Of a DNA stretch of 64,000 nt, positions 41,062 to 53,539 are shown one piece after another. Source of the stretch: Rotaria macrura. Taxonomy: Eukaryota > Rotifera > Eurotatoria > Philodinida > Philodinidae. The position numbers and the translations under genes are program-made. The notes under the pieces are model-generated. The model was given only the letters and a program-made list of their open reading frames with translations, searched no databases and had not been told where the DNA came from. Numbering within the stretch: the first letter of the stretch is position 1; every line of letters starts with the position of its first letter. Location of the stretch: positions 58,079-122,078 of the forward strand of contig OENT01000403.1 of assembly GCA_900239685.1 (NCBI GenBank). The letters are read 5' to 3'.

Positions 41062-44000
41062 AAAATAAAAAGGAGGCTTCCTTACAACGATTAAAATATA
41101 GATACAAAAGAACGATTACGATTTATATTTTTTCCTTGATACGTAAACCGTCTTTTTGATCAAACGAATAATAGACCAGAGGAAAAAAAAATGTATATTG
41201 TATAAAGCAGCAGTTTTAATGGTGGAAGAAAGAAAAAACCTACGCGGGGGTGGGCAAAGCAAACGCAGTGAAAACTAGTATGGATGAATGAGAGAAGAAA
41301 GGCAAATATAAAAAAAATAATCGCATGACTCATTGAAAAAAATCAATGGTTCACGTTTTTTGAGTCATTACAAATAGATATTATTGGTGATAATGAAAAC
41401 CATGTAATAAATTAATTTTTCATATTTTTTTTCAGATGAAATGTCATAATGAAGATAAATTTATTTTCACACTTCTAGAAAATTAGTTCAAAATAAAAAG
41501 TGTCATCTATAGGAAATTTAAAAAGCTGTATATATATCAGCACATTGCTTGGTTGTGCATTCTCAAGAAACACAGCATATGTAGTTACTGCAGTATAGTG
41601 TTTTTGAAGTTTCCATGATGAAAGATGATTCATTAAAAGAAAATATGGACATTTTGAAAGAACATATATGACTCTAGCAACAATCTAACCACTCGCGATG
41701 GTATTTGGATAATATTGGATTTATCAATCTGAAAATCAATGTAATCTTGTATCAGTTGAATAGTTTTCATGAATTAGTTTCTTAGTATAGAATTTAGTGT
41801 TATTTGAAAGAAAATTATATGGTGAATCATATTCAAGCATTGGAGTGAATCGTATAATGTTGCTCAGAAATGGGAAAAAATCATAGCAACTAAAAGATTT
41901 GTTTCCATAATTAGATCTGTCTTCGCTGTTTTGTATTGCTCACAAGCGACCTGTCAAAGTAACGGTCCACCTATTTTCGCAAAAGTCAAATAATGCGAAA
42001 TTATGCTTTCATTATATAGTTTTTACCTTGTCAAAGGGATGATGTGAGACGTTTTCTTAATTATTCTTTCAGAGATTTTATCAATTTATTCATTTCGGAG
42101 AAACTACAATTAACTTTCTGTAGAAATAGACGTTGATGAAGATATGCCAATTTTTAAAAGCATTATTCTGTCACAAAATTTTTTCTACATGTGAAACGAA
42201 ACTATCATATATTTTGAATTGTTTTTCTTTTCTATGTATAGCTCGTCATTTCAGTTAATTACAACTTTTCTATAGAAAAGATTTTAATCCCACTCATAGT
42301 TGAGCTAAATATTTTAGTTCTTTACATGCTACTCGAACTTGAAGTCCGTTTTTGGTTATTTGGTCACGGACATACAAATGAATCATAAAAAGGTAACAGA
42401 AAGACAAGATCTAGTGAGACTTATGATGTGTAGGGCAGCTCGACTTATATATGTTTTCAAAATATCAGCTCTATTCAACTTCAATCTATTGAGATATTTC
42501 AGGAATAAGATGAGAAAACGTTATTCCGTCACGCTTGGACTGGTCCCAAGTAGACATGATGAGATTCTTCTTCTGTTTTACATTCTACGAAATACTAGAA
42601 TTGTCAGCACACTGAAGCAGGTTCGATATCTTTCCAATTAGTATTAATTCACCTAAAATTTCATCGATTATATTTTTGATTATCAAACCTTTTCAGGATA
42701 TGTTTTACACTTTTAATTTGTACGATATCTATCGTATAATGTAAAAGAATGACATTAAAGAAAATATTCTAACCAAGGATATTTGATTTGTATCGGTCTG
42801 ATCAAGCCTATTGGCTATTTTTCAACATAGAATCAACTGAAAAGTCACTAAAGAATGGTTTAGCTATTGTTTCTATTGTCACATATATTAGAGAATGGAT
42901 AAGCAAGTAGACATATGCTTGCATTTTTTCTCTGGAAGAGAATGTCTTCATACGAATACTTGTAAGAAGAAAAATTGACAACACTACCACTCGATTTTTA
43001 CAAAAACGTAGTACAAGACTGAAGCAATAACTTATGAAAAACATAAAAACCGTGACTTTGTTCGTCTAAGATGTTTTGTGAAGGAAAGTTTTCAGTTCCA
43101 CTTTTCCTGATTAAAAAATTATCTTCTAAGAAACTACATGACAATATGATACTCATACGATTTTAATTGATTGAAAAAAATAGTTTTCTGACATGGTTTG
43201 GTACTGAAAGTTCTCATCTTATTGATATTTATAACCGTACAAAATATTAGCAAAGTGAAAACACACTATCCATTATGTTGACATATTGAAACAAAAATGA
43301 TTAGTTTATATTCAAGCGTTTTCGTTACTAAAATACATATGTTTATTGAGATCAGAAATTTGATGTCGAACTTAATCAACCACAACAATAATCTTATTTT
43401 AATGACTGAAAATATTTATTAATCATGTTCAATACTTCAAAAGAGTTACTATGTAAATAAACTAGAAGTTAGAAACTGACTCATTGAGAAGAAAAACAGT
43501 ATAGAAATTCTGGTAGAGTAATTTCGATTTGTTTCAACTGTTTGAAATGTGACATTCATCAAAGTTACTTGTATGACATTATCGTATGCGATCAATGATC
43601 AGCATTAGCAAAACCTGAATTATGACGTATTAACTTTAAATGAAAGAAAATTTCATCAGATTTTAAACTGAATTCATTCTTCAAAAGGATCATGAGAACT
43701 GTATTTTGTTACAAACAATTCAACATATTTATATATAGTTTTTCGATTTCTCCTTTTTTCATCATATGGTGATGGCAACTATATCTGTAATCAAACTTTT
43801 GCTTTAGGACTGCCAACAAATTCAGTTCGTTGATGTGAATAGCTAGATACGAAAATTATATATATGAATATTTTCGATTGAAATTATGAATATTCGAAGA
43901 ACGATAAACTTACCTTCTATCGAAAGCACAAAATAATTCTAGAATCTATCCGGTACCTATTGTCATCTCTTTTTTGATGTAGCCTTGGTCTTGAGAGAAA

Positions 44001-45885
44001 GAAATTCTATACAGAAATGACTAAAAGAAGACCATCGATCAGTATATAAAGATTCATGAAACAATGAAGAAAATTTTACATAATCATGCTAAAAATATTC
44101 AAATAACCGAAATGTTTATCTTCTTCAATGAAAACTATGTGAATGAGAACAGCACAAATTACATTTTATTTGATGAACTGACGAGCAGGTAGTCATCAGC
44201 ATCTATGTTGTGGAAGCCGTATGTCTTAGCCTGAGAAATGAATTATGCAAGTAAGAAGAAAAAGAAATTTCAAACAACGTCATGAGATTCTCATCAAGCA
44301 ACAAATTTGTCAACTATTCATACGGCTATGAGGATAGATTTTGATATTCGATCGTTTCAGTAAGCATTATATCACGTGATGATGCATTCATCTAAAGATT
44401 ACCACTTGTAAATAAAACTGATGTAAGATTAATCATCGTTCCAGTTTCTCTTCGGCGTATCGGAACATGATATCCCATTCTGTCTGGATGAATCATGACT
44501 CTTTTTCTTATCATGGTTTCTGTTCAATTCGTACTTCCGAGCTTATTATTGATTTCTGTCATAAGTAAAATGATAAAGATAAAATAGAAAAACAAAGTAA
44601 ATCAAACTGGTCTTGTTGGAACATCTTGCTAGACACAATTTTTAGCAGTTGACAGAAAAAAACAAATATATAAATACACAAATCGATGGTACATCTTAGA
44701 AGGTTGAGAGAAACTGGTTAAATTTTCAAACGTCATTCACATATATCTCGATTATTATGAATCTCACAATGCAGCTTCTTGCTCCAACTGCGTGTCTGAT
44801 GAATAAAGATTTAAAGATTCTTCCATTGAATGATATAGTCCTGCAGTTTTCATCAATCTGGCGATATGTAGGTATATTATTAAAGATATTACAATCGTGA
44901 AGACCTTCTAGAGCATGTAATTAAAAAAATGTTCTATGACCATACGGGATGAGATATAATTCTAAAGATTCTATGTTCTTTATTCTTCAATCTTACATCG
45001 ATTACTATGTTCCGTTGTTAAATTAATATTAAAATCTAACAGATCATAAAAAAACAAACGCTGACGCAGAAGTTTTTCCAACTTGAAAGATGATCATAGC
45101 TCAAATTCATATCACACACATTGAAAAAGTCACTTCGAATCATTATGATTGGTTTCGAAAGTCTCCACGTGTTTCTCGGTAAACGCAATCGATTTTGTTT
45201 TTGACAGAGTCGTATAATAATGGATGTGATGTATTTTTTTTTCTTGATTCCGAATCGATATTTTACATTTCGATTCAACATCGCTCATTCTTGCTGTTTA
45301 CATGTCTTGTTAATGAGAGACGATTCATCTAACATCTTCGTATAGTTATGATTGCATGGCTGACGGTTCCGCAATGGTTGCTAATCTACACTGTCTCCAA
45401 CGATAAGGGTGTGCTTAGGGTGTGGCGATCAATGTTAGTCAGGAATTGTTATTATGGAAGACACCCATAATCACTAATCCACACCAATACCAATCCACGT
45501 GCTTTAGATAGTTTTAGCTTTTGAGAATTGTGGATCTGTTGTTACTGCTAATCAAAATACAGTCATGAAGGTATGGTTTCGTGAAAACGTTAAAATAAAT
45601 TTCAAATAAGAATATTGATCGCACCATTTCAAAAAAAAGAAACTACTATCCTGAATCTTTTCAGATGAAAATTCAGTGATATGTGTTTTATTTCAAAAAG
45701 ATGGGGCTTAAATATAGTTTCATTTTAGAAACACACTTTTTAGAGCGTGTGATCCGATGTTTTAGACTACTGACTGCTCAATGGTGTATGTACACAAGAA
45801 TTAATCAAATTTTATTTTCTAAATGGTTTCTCGATTAAACAGAAGTCAATTCGACGGTTGAAAGATAAGTTTGACAATAATTAAT
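41062..45885. other. Gene-free 4.8-kb region
   Basis: The part adjoining 41061 is the Jun promoter or 5' UTR region. The rest is AT-rich, with open frames up to 100 codons lacking domains or splice support. A weak nested inverted repeat lies at about 45414-45485 (GGTGTGG with CCACACC, TTATTATGG with CCATAATCA). Confidence 0.5.
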
Positions 45886-46594
45886 TTAGTCAGCCAGAAG
45901 TCGATTTTTCTCTTTGGATTTCTTAGTCATTGATATCAAAGATGATGTTTCAGGCACATCTGGCAAGAGAATATTTATTAAGTCTGGTGTAAATTGACTT
46001 TGGTCGGACTGTATTGTTGCACAAGTAGCTAAAGTATTAGAATTTTCCCTAAAAGCAGGATTTGTAGAACTTTGCCTTTGTCTATTATCTTGTACTGGTC
46101 TTCTTTGGATCGCAACATTTGTCAAAGCTTCATTTACGGTTTGTGTAACAGTAGGTGCATTGCCATTATTCCCATGATGAAAATGATATCCTACTCGATC
46201 TGATAAATATTTCGTATTAGCAATATTACCATCACCAATATGTAAAAAGTGACCTTGAATACTTAGTTTGTTCGTCTTTTGTATTATAAAATCTGCTTTT
46301 CGTTCGAATAACCAATCACGTTTTTTGTCATCGCTTAAATTATCGTCACCATCAGTGAAAATTGTAATTGATTTGAAATTACTATTATCAGGATATAGAT
46401 CAAGACAATAAATAATTGCATCATATAATGCAGTAAGTGCTCCATTTGGTTCCAATTTATTCAACTCATCTATATGTCGTTGTGTAACTGTTGAAAATTT
46501 TGAATTTGTCGTTGACACGTTGTACGTATTTGGCACAGGTAGAGGTTGTGTATCAAATGTAATAAATGCAACTTCATACTTTGAAATATTTACT
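45886..46594 (-). CDS. Von Willebrand factor A domain protein, 3' part (possible gene fragment)
   Basis: A single long exon with a TATAG acceptor at its 5' end and a stop at 45888-45886. It carries the second half of a vWA fold: YEVAFITFDTQ, then GALTALYDAIIYCLDLYPD with the metal-site Thr, then the core strand ITIFTDGDDNLSDD and GHFLHIGDGNIANTKYLSDR. A roughly 75-residue Ser/Gln/Asn-rich tail follows. The first half of the domain, with the metal-binding DxSxS motif, is not found in the 500 bases upstream. Either it lies on a distant exon or this is a decayed copy. vWA domains mediate metal-dependent protein binding, but without the MIDAS motif activity cannot be assumed. Bordering sequence is empty on both sides, which fits a relic or a fast-evolving single-copy gene. 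Confidence 0.6.
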
Positions 46595-48180
46595 CTATAA
46601 ATAATATATAGATATGCCGACGAAAACTGTGGTGATCTTGGAAAAAATACGACAAGATTCATCAATATTAATGGAAATTCTTAAATGTGAAGCATTTTAA
46701 TTAAGTCTTTCAGTTGATATCATGAACATTAGGTCAATTATAACAGTCAAGCTTTGCAAAGTGGCATTTTACCAGAGATACGACTACTTTCGGATGAATC
46801 TTTCTATTTTGATCTCATCAATTTAGTTCATCATTGTTTTCATAGTAAGTTGGTCTAATACAACTAGTGATTGATAGATAAATTGCTCTCGAGATATTTA
46901 ACCTAAACTTATTAGTGTTTTGCAAAACTTGCTATTTGTTTTTTATTAGAAGAATTTTTAGCTAATTTTCATTTTCTAATGAACTATAAAAGTTATCGCC
47001 AAGATCTTTTCATCCTAGATACGATCGATCACGGGCTAGCCTCTGCTAATAATGAAAGTGCTTTCTCTAGACGCTAGATTTGATTGGCATCATATAGCAT
47101 TGTTAAAAATACACATACATATATATATAGGGGAAGTTGGTTCTACTAGGGTAGCAGAATATTCTGAAACTATATAATTTCACTGGAAAGAAAACGTCAT
47201 CATGTATCGCACTAAGTTTCCAAAAATTTCGTAGACTGAACTTTGTTAGTCACCTGTTTTTGAACAAGGTCTCTTGTACCAAGAGTACCCTACCATCCTT
47301 ACTATGGCAGCATCAAATTTTTCTAAAATGTTCCATTTTTGTATTTCAAATCAAAGCGTACCCAGAGAAACCTCTGAAATTTTCAAAGTCAGATTTTGTT
47401 TTGAACGTACCATTGAAAAGTGGTGAAAGATTACAGTTTCAATATCTTTTTTGAGAATTTTTAACATGCTTATATTTCCGTAAAGGAGCTGAGAATTTCA
47501 TACGTGCAATGTTTCAGTTGAAAAATGAAAAATCAATTATTTCGCTGTTCCTGAGGGATTTAAAGAAATATATCCTAGAGAAAATTCAAACAATAAATCT
47601 TGATATTTTGATAATAACGAATGTATATTCAAGAATATTTCGACAGTTTCAAAAGTTCGTTAGTGGTTGTCTGATGCACATAGTAGAAATACGAAAGAGC
47701 TTTCTTACAGGAAAATGTCCGTAGGAAACTAGATGGAGACATACACCGGATAAACTATCTTCTACTAAATTATGGAAAAATTAATCTCTTGCTATTTTGC
47801 ACTGGTACGTTGAATCGAATTGAAATACTGAATTTAGAGTTTTCTCATCATGGTTTTTCGTTTGCCGCATAGCAATCTCACATTTGATACTATATTTCAT
47901 GTTCTCCTAATTAGTTAAAATCGAGTGAAATGTTTTAGTAGTTTTGATCTTGTATAAAATATTTTTGCTAGCGAATTTCAATCAACCACATTTTTCAAAA
48001 GGTCATTCAATGTATTGGGGTCTTCTCTCTCAAGTAAAATTAGTTTCAAAATATTGTATTACATTGATATGGCTAACTTTCCCTATTTCCAAGATCACAT
48101 TTTCTTGAGGCTGCGTATGTCAGCTAGAACCTATCGGATCATGCCCTGACCTGCAGTGTGCGCGTAAACCCCTTCCCAGA

Positions 48181-48265
48181 ATTAAAGGCGATGCCCTTCT
48201 ATTATGGAAATTCATATCGCTCGTCTTGAGGTGACCTTGTAATGAGGATGGCCTTGTAATGCAAT
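48181..48265. repeat. Cluster 1 of degenerate GATGGCCTTCTAATAT-type repeat
   Basis: Three diverged copies in the same orientation (GATGCCCTTCTATTATGG, GGTGACCTTGTAATGAGG, GATGGCCTTGTAATGC). The same motif recurs about 1.1 kb downstream in cluster 2. Confidence 0.5.
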
Positions 48266-49372
48266 ATTTTTTAGTAGAAGTTTGCTAGTTTTTTCGTTAC
48301 TTACTAATTTGATGCTTCGAGCTCTATAACTAAAAATTCAATTATGCTGAGTTTTGTGAAGCGGTTGATAGCTCCGATACGGCTCTTTTGATTGATTTGC
48401 AAGTAAATATTTTCACGTGTATTTCATGTGAATTCATGTTTTATTTTCTCTCTTGAACAGAGGATATAATTTTCATAAAGCCGAAAAGCATTGAAAATCA
48501 AACAACAGGCATTCATCTGATAGGATTTCAGAAATTCTGTTAATTTTCATCCTTCAAGAGTTTTTTTTTTCTAGTCTCCATCCGCACTCATTTCTATATG
48601 ATGAGCAGAATTCAAATTTAAATAATTATGTAAGCGAACAAGTACATTTAAACGACGTTCAATATTCCAGAAATAATCACCATTCGGTATCAACTTGCTG
48701 AACTACAGGGCTATTTTGCATCATCAATGAGACGATGTTGCTGTAGGGGCCTATCGTATTATTCAGAAGACGTCTCTATTTCTCTTGTGAATCCGAGTTG
48801 AATACAGCGACGTATCTAGATTGGGGATTAGGAATCAGTACCCCGGAAAAGATCTAAATTCCTCAAGCGGAGTACAGACTGATTATTTTCCACAAGTTCA
48901 AAGTTACTTTCTTTTTCATAGAAGTTCCCCTTTAACTAATTTCTGACTGCGTCTCTTCTTGAATATCTCATAGTAAATTGGACTGTATTTAAAGCATACA
49001 ACTGTGTATTTTTGACTGTTGATGCATTCTTGCTCTCTCTCTTTCTTCTAATTTCTTTTTTTCTCGTCGTCTTATCTATTCTTCTTTGCCAATATGAAGT
49101 TCATCAACAGCCAACGCTTCAGACAACAGAGATTTTTATATCTAATCAGAATGCATTCGATCATATCGAAACAAATCAATTAAGTTTTAAAATAAGCAAA
49201 TCAAACTCAGTTTAGTCTTGAAGATATCTTCAGAATATGAATACGTTTGTTTAGATATTTAGAGAAACTAAAAAAAAATACATTAGAGATCAAGCATGAT
49301 CCTGAATGTTGCAAAATATTAGTAAAACTTTTAAACACATTTTACAAGTTTCTGAACTAACAATAAATAAGC

Positions 49373-49462
49373 ATGGCCTTCTAATATAATTTTCGCGTAA
49401 ATGACTTTGAGATGGCTTTCTAATTGGGGTGATCTTCTAATATAGGATGACCTTCTACTCTG
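49373..49462. repeat. Cluster 2 of degenerate GATGGCCTTCTAATAT-type repeat
   Basis: Four diverged copies (CATGGCCTTCTAATATAA, GATGGCTTTCTAATTGGG, GGTGATCTTCTAATATAG, GATGACCTTCTACTCTG), all in the same orientation as cluster 1. Origin unknown; possibly a minisatellite-like remnant of a mobile element. Confidence 0.5.
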
Positions 49463-49960
49463 TAGAGGGGTTTAGGTTAATACTCTGTTAACTGGTTCTG
49501 GGTTGAATGGAAATTTTTTCAACGGTTAAATATAGGTTGCAGCAGAAAATTTGATGCATATCACAATTAGGTTGATGTCGTTAAATTGTTCCTATTTTTT
49601 TTTATTAAGCATTCAATGTATGTATAAAAGTAATATAAACAATAAAAAAAAATCACTAATTTATCATTATTCTTAATCAAATCGACGGGCATTTTTCTGT
49701 TATAATGCATTCATAATTTTCACGCTGTTATAGTTTTTAACAAATGAAATTAGAAAAATAAAATACTTTATTCATAACACGATTCATCAACAAGAATCAA
49801 TTGACTAGGACCCAAAACTAATGATAATTATATATTCGCGGATATATCTCGTGGGTCGCTTAACTATGTACAGTGCGCTACTCGTCAAAAACAAAGCATA
49901 AAAACGTGTCGGATTTTCTGAGTGACTACTAAATTCGGCTAGAATACGTTGTTAACATAT

Positions 49961-50768
49961 GGGCACGGCCAAGGATCAGGCGCTCTCGTCTTGGGAAGTT
50001 TTAAAATTAGAAAGCGATAGAGAACGTTCCGGAAATCGGAAGTTTGCTATCAACAGAATATTAAACTTGTTGTAAACTACGAGAGGAGTGATATAAAACC
50101 CAGTTTTTCTCCCCACACATGGTAAAATAAAATTCCGTCGACGAATTTCATCCAAAACTTATAGTTCTTTTACGTTTTTACATTTTATTTTTGTCTGAAA
50201 AATAGTCGGAAGGTTTTATGAGATTTTATTGTAAGAATAAAACTAATTTATTGGAAAGATAAGACAGTTTTTATGGTACGCATGTATCAGAAAAGCAGAC
50301 CAGTTTTATCTTTATGGTTTGAAGTGGTAAGCTATGAAACGTTCCTCTGCAGACATTAAAGAAAATATGACATTCCGGAACAAAATGAAATTCCGTAACG
50401 AGCGATATTTTAAGCTTTTTTATTTGATGAAGGAAAAGTGAATCAGAAGCGACCTGATATTCTACCAGGTTCTTAGCAGCTCAAAAACTTTTGAATGCAA
50501 CATTCATTTGAATTCTTCGTTCTTTCGTATAAAAATGATTTTCTTCTAGTCACTCCAAAAAAGATTACATTTTTTGAAATTCCGTAACGGTTACTTTTTG
50601 TGATATGACTCTGTTGCAGTAGAAGAGAAATGAATGAAATCTTTATTGGTGATAGATCTAAACAAGCTCTATTTCTGATAAAAATTTCCGAAAGTTTGCT
50701 TATACTACAAAGAAGTTACCAAGACTTCAATCTCAAAAACTGAAATTCCGTAACGCTTGGCCGTGCCG
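49961..50768. mobile_element. Non-autonomous TIR element (MITE-like), 808 bp
   Basis: The left end reads GGGCACGGCCAAG (49961-49973) and the right end CTTGGCCGTGCCG (50756-50768): 12 of 13 positions are inverted complements. The inverted similarity extends outward through TTA(A)CATAT, giving about 22 bp with one mismatch and one indel. Inside, a 15-nt motif TGAAATTCCGTAACG occurs three times exactly and in direct orientation (50386, 50575, 50741); the last copy abuts the right TIR. A related inverted form (CGTTCCGGAAAT) lies in the left arm near 50021. No transposase frame is present. TIRs plus subterminal repeats are typical of non-autonomous DNA transposons; the superfamily is not identifiable. 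Confidence 0.65.
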
Positions 50769-50896
50769 ATATGTAACAGTACACTCGAGATTCAGATTCG
50801 AGGCTTAATGGTTATCGATCGAGTCCGTGAGCAGATCGAAAAAAGGGACTAATCAGGGTTAACGTACGGGTTTGGTTCCAGGATTAGTTATCCTTG

Positions 50897-50921
50897 AGGA
50901 CCCGAGTCAGATTCGGGTCCT
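50897..50921. other. Perfect short hairpin
   Basis: AGGACCCGA and TCGGGTCCT form a perfect 9-bp stem around a 7-nt loop, GC-rich in AT-rich surroundings. It lies 130 bp right of the TIR element. Not part of a tRNA that I can fold. Confidence 0.45.
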
Positions 50922-51890
50922 AAAATTCTTGTACCCGGTGGACTCTAATGTCACCAAATAAAAAATATTAGATGAAGAGATATTTTTCGTTGGCAAGAAA
51001 AGATATCTCATTGCTGGCTCCTGAAAAACTAAGATCTTTACCTGACTTATGCTCAGTGAAGGAACCTTTCTGCATCTTTACGAAAAACCCATGTTTACCA
51101 GGTTAATTGGGAAGTATTATAGTGAGAATGAGGCGAGTCCAAGATCCTTTGAACGTGTTCACATCTGTGAGTTATTCCTTCTGAGTATTGACCAAATTAT
51201 CCATATTAATAATTAAGAACGCAACACAAGAACCTTTTAACTATAGAGGGCATTCATGAGTCGTGAGTTGAATCAGAACTAGTTTCTATGCAGACGGAGA
51301 GGTACTACGAACTGAGTGTCTTTAAATGAGCTTTGAGTATTTGTGCCAATCTTTCAAATGACATGGATTGTCGGGTAATATATTATACTCTGATAATAAA
51401 AGCATATGATATTGTGAAAATAATTTATCTTCAATCAATCAATATCCTTATATTTACTGAAATGAATATTAATCTTTTTTCAAAAACGTTTCGCTTATCT
51501 ATCACACTTTATTGTACAATACTTTATATTAATTTACTATAAATATATTATAGATTTTATCAATCATTACAAATTAATATTTATCAATTGGTTTTTCAAT
51601 ATCAGTTTCAATGGTTTGAAGGTCGAATATCGTATTTCTCCTAGTTTTTCATTTCGTATTTCGACTCGAATTTCAATAAATCATTTGTCGGTGAATTCAT
51701 TAATAGTTGAAAATAAAGGGATGTGAGCTTGTTCGAAGATAAGACATACACCGTTACTGTCATCATCCTGCAGTTCACATTCACACTCTTAATAATATCT
51801 CTCATAGTTTACTTTTCTAGATAACGAAATCCTTACACAAGTAAACAATGTAGTTGCGAGTGTATCAATCAAGTGAACGTAGCGTTTCGG

Positions 51891-52684
51891 ATTGCTATCC
51901 AAATCTCGAAAGACAAAATTTCGAAAAAATAGTATCTCGAAAGTTGAAATTTCGGAAAGATAATATCCTGAAAGATGTCCTCTCATTCTGCCATCATTTT
52001 GGTCAGTTTAAAATTGATATTCTATGAATTTTCTGCTTTCTTTTATTTTCATTTCGTCTGTTCTTGCGGACTGTGTTCACAAACGATGCTTCTTTTTTTC
52101 TTTTCTGTTTTATGTACACCATCCATATCGCACAAACTATTTAAATTCATTCATCTATTGACGAATTTTTCATAAACAACAGCTTCGTATACGTCTGTTA
52201 TTGCCTTTTTTCGTTTTCTTCACGCCTATAGCAGAACTATGTCATCAAGCGATTCAGAAAACACACCTGCAATCTCATTTCTTATTAGTAATAAGAAAAG
52301 GCGTCTTCTTGTTATTGGTGACCATATTTATCAACAAAACAAAGTCACCGCGAAAGTCAATTATTAGGTGTGCGAGATCAAGTTATGCAAGGGGGCATTC
52401 ACCTGAATTCCAATGATCGATTTCTTAAATACACGGAAAATATTCATAATCATATGCTATTTGTGATTATGATCATATCTATCATGACTGACAGCAATTA
52501 GAAATTTTTTCTTTCGATATTTTAATTTTTCGAAACTTTTGCTTTCGATGATTTATTCTTTCGAGTTTTTTGATTTCTTAACAGGGAGTTTTCGAAGTAT
52601 GGATTTTTCGAATTAAAAGTTTTCAAGATTTCGTTTTTCGAGATTATTTCATTCGAGAATTTTTTTTCGAAATTTGGACACAAT
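51891..52684. mobile_element. Second TIR element with TTTCGAA-rich arms, about 794 bp
   Basis: The left end ATTGCTATCCAAATCTCGAA (51891-51910) and the complement of the right end ATTGTGTCCAAATTTCGAAA (52684-52665) match over about 20 nt with two mismatches and one indel. Both arms are packed with short CGAAA-type motifs: in the left arm they read CGAAA (51907-51958), in the right arm TTTCG (52515-52670), so the arms are inverted relative to each other. The centre carries no transposase-like frame. This looks like a decayed MITE or foldback element. Terminal duplication of the target site is not evident. Confidence 0.5.
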
Positions 52685-53539
52685 ATCTAGCGTTCCGGCC
52701 GCTGGTAAGATGGAAGTAGTGCTATCCTATGTCATGAATTCATTTGAGAAGAGTTTACCAAGTAACTATACTGATACAGAACATAAGTGCAATTATAGAC
52801 ATATTTACTTCTTGTCGAGTTAGATTAACGTCATTTTCTCAATCCGTTTTATTAACGCATGTAAGACGATTGCATTTATCATGACCCATACGAATCATTG
52901 TACATGCATACTCAATCGAATATTAGTAACAATGAATGACGTAATCATGAGTTTGTATCTTATTATGTATCATTTCTCAATAATAGATAATGATTTGACT
53001 AGTTTTTAGTAATTTACAAGTAGGTAAAGATTATGAAAATCAGTCAACATTAATATGAATTGATATTATCATAGTGAAAACAAAATATTGAATCTCTTAT
53101 GTTGAAGTTAAAATTTTTATTCGTAATTTTCTTTTCTATTTAAAACAAATATAATTAAAAAGCAACACCACCAATCCTCATATTCTCATAATATAACAAA
53201 GAACAAGCACGTCGAATACACATGAATAAACTTATATAATAATGAATATATGTTGACAAAGCACCTAATCGTATTTATTGATATGATAATGTCCAGCATT
53301 AAGATTATGAATGGAAAGTTAAGATAACAAATGCTATGCGTATGTTAATTTAGTAGATAATATATTATATTTCTTGTGAAAAGCTCATCGTTTCTAAATA
53401 GGAATAAGACGAGATTCTGGTTAACAACATCAACAAAAAAAAAAGAAAAGAAAAAAGAGACAAACGAAATTCATTTAAACAAAAGAAAATAAGTTTTTAT
53501 TAGAATAGATTTTATTTTTTTTTGTCTTTTCATTTTAAC
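52685..53539. other. Intergenic, no gene recognised
   Basis: About 850 nt of AT-rich sequence left of the transporter stop codon; its right part should be the transporter 3' UTR. Nothing else seen. Confidence 0.5.

Larger units (their letters stand above)
46666..49960. other. Gene-free sequence with scattered degenerate repeats
   Basis: About 3.3 kb. No exon supported. It holds a weak pair of inverted ends (ATAGGGGAAGTTGG at 47137-47150 and its near complement at 48069-48082) and two clusters of a degenerate direct motif (48181-48265 and 49373-49462). Confidence 0.45.

Noticed and set aside
45414..45485. Nested inverted repeat
   Set aside because: Short stems (7 and 9 bp) with a mismatch; plausible by chance in this composition.
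50897..50921. Possible tRNA T-arm
   Set aside because: The stem is 9 bp with a 7-nt loop lacking the TTC-purine-A pattern, and no acceptor, D or anticodon arms can be built around it.
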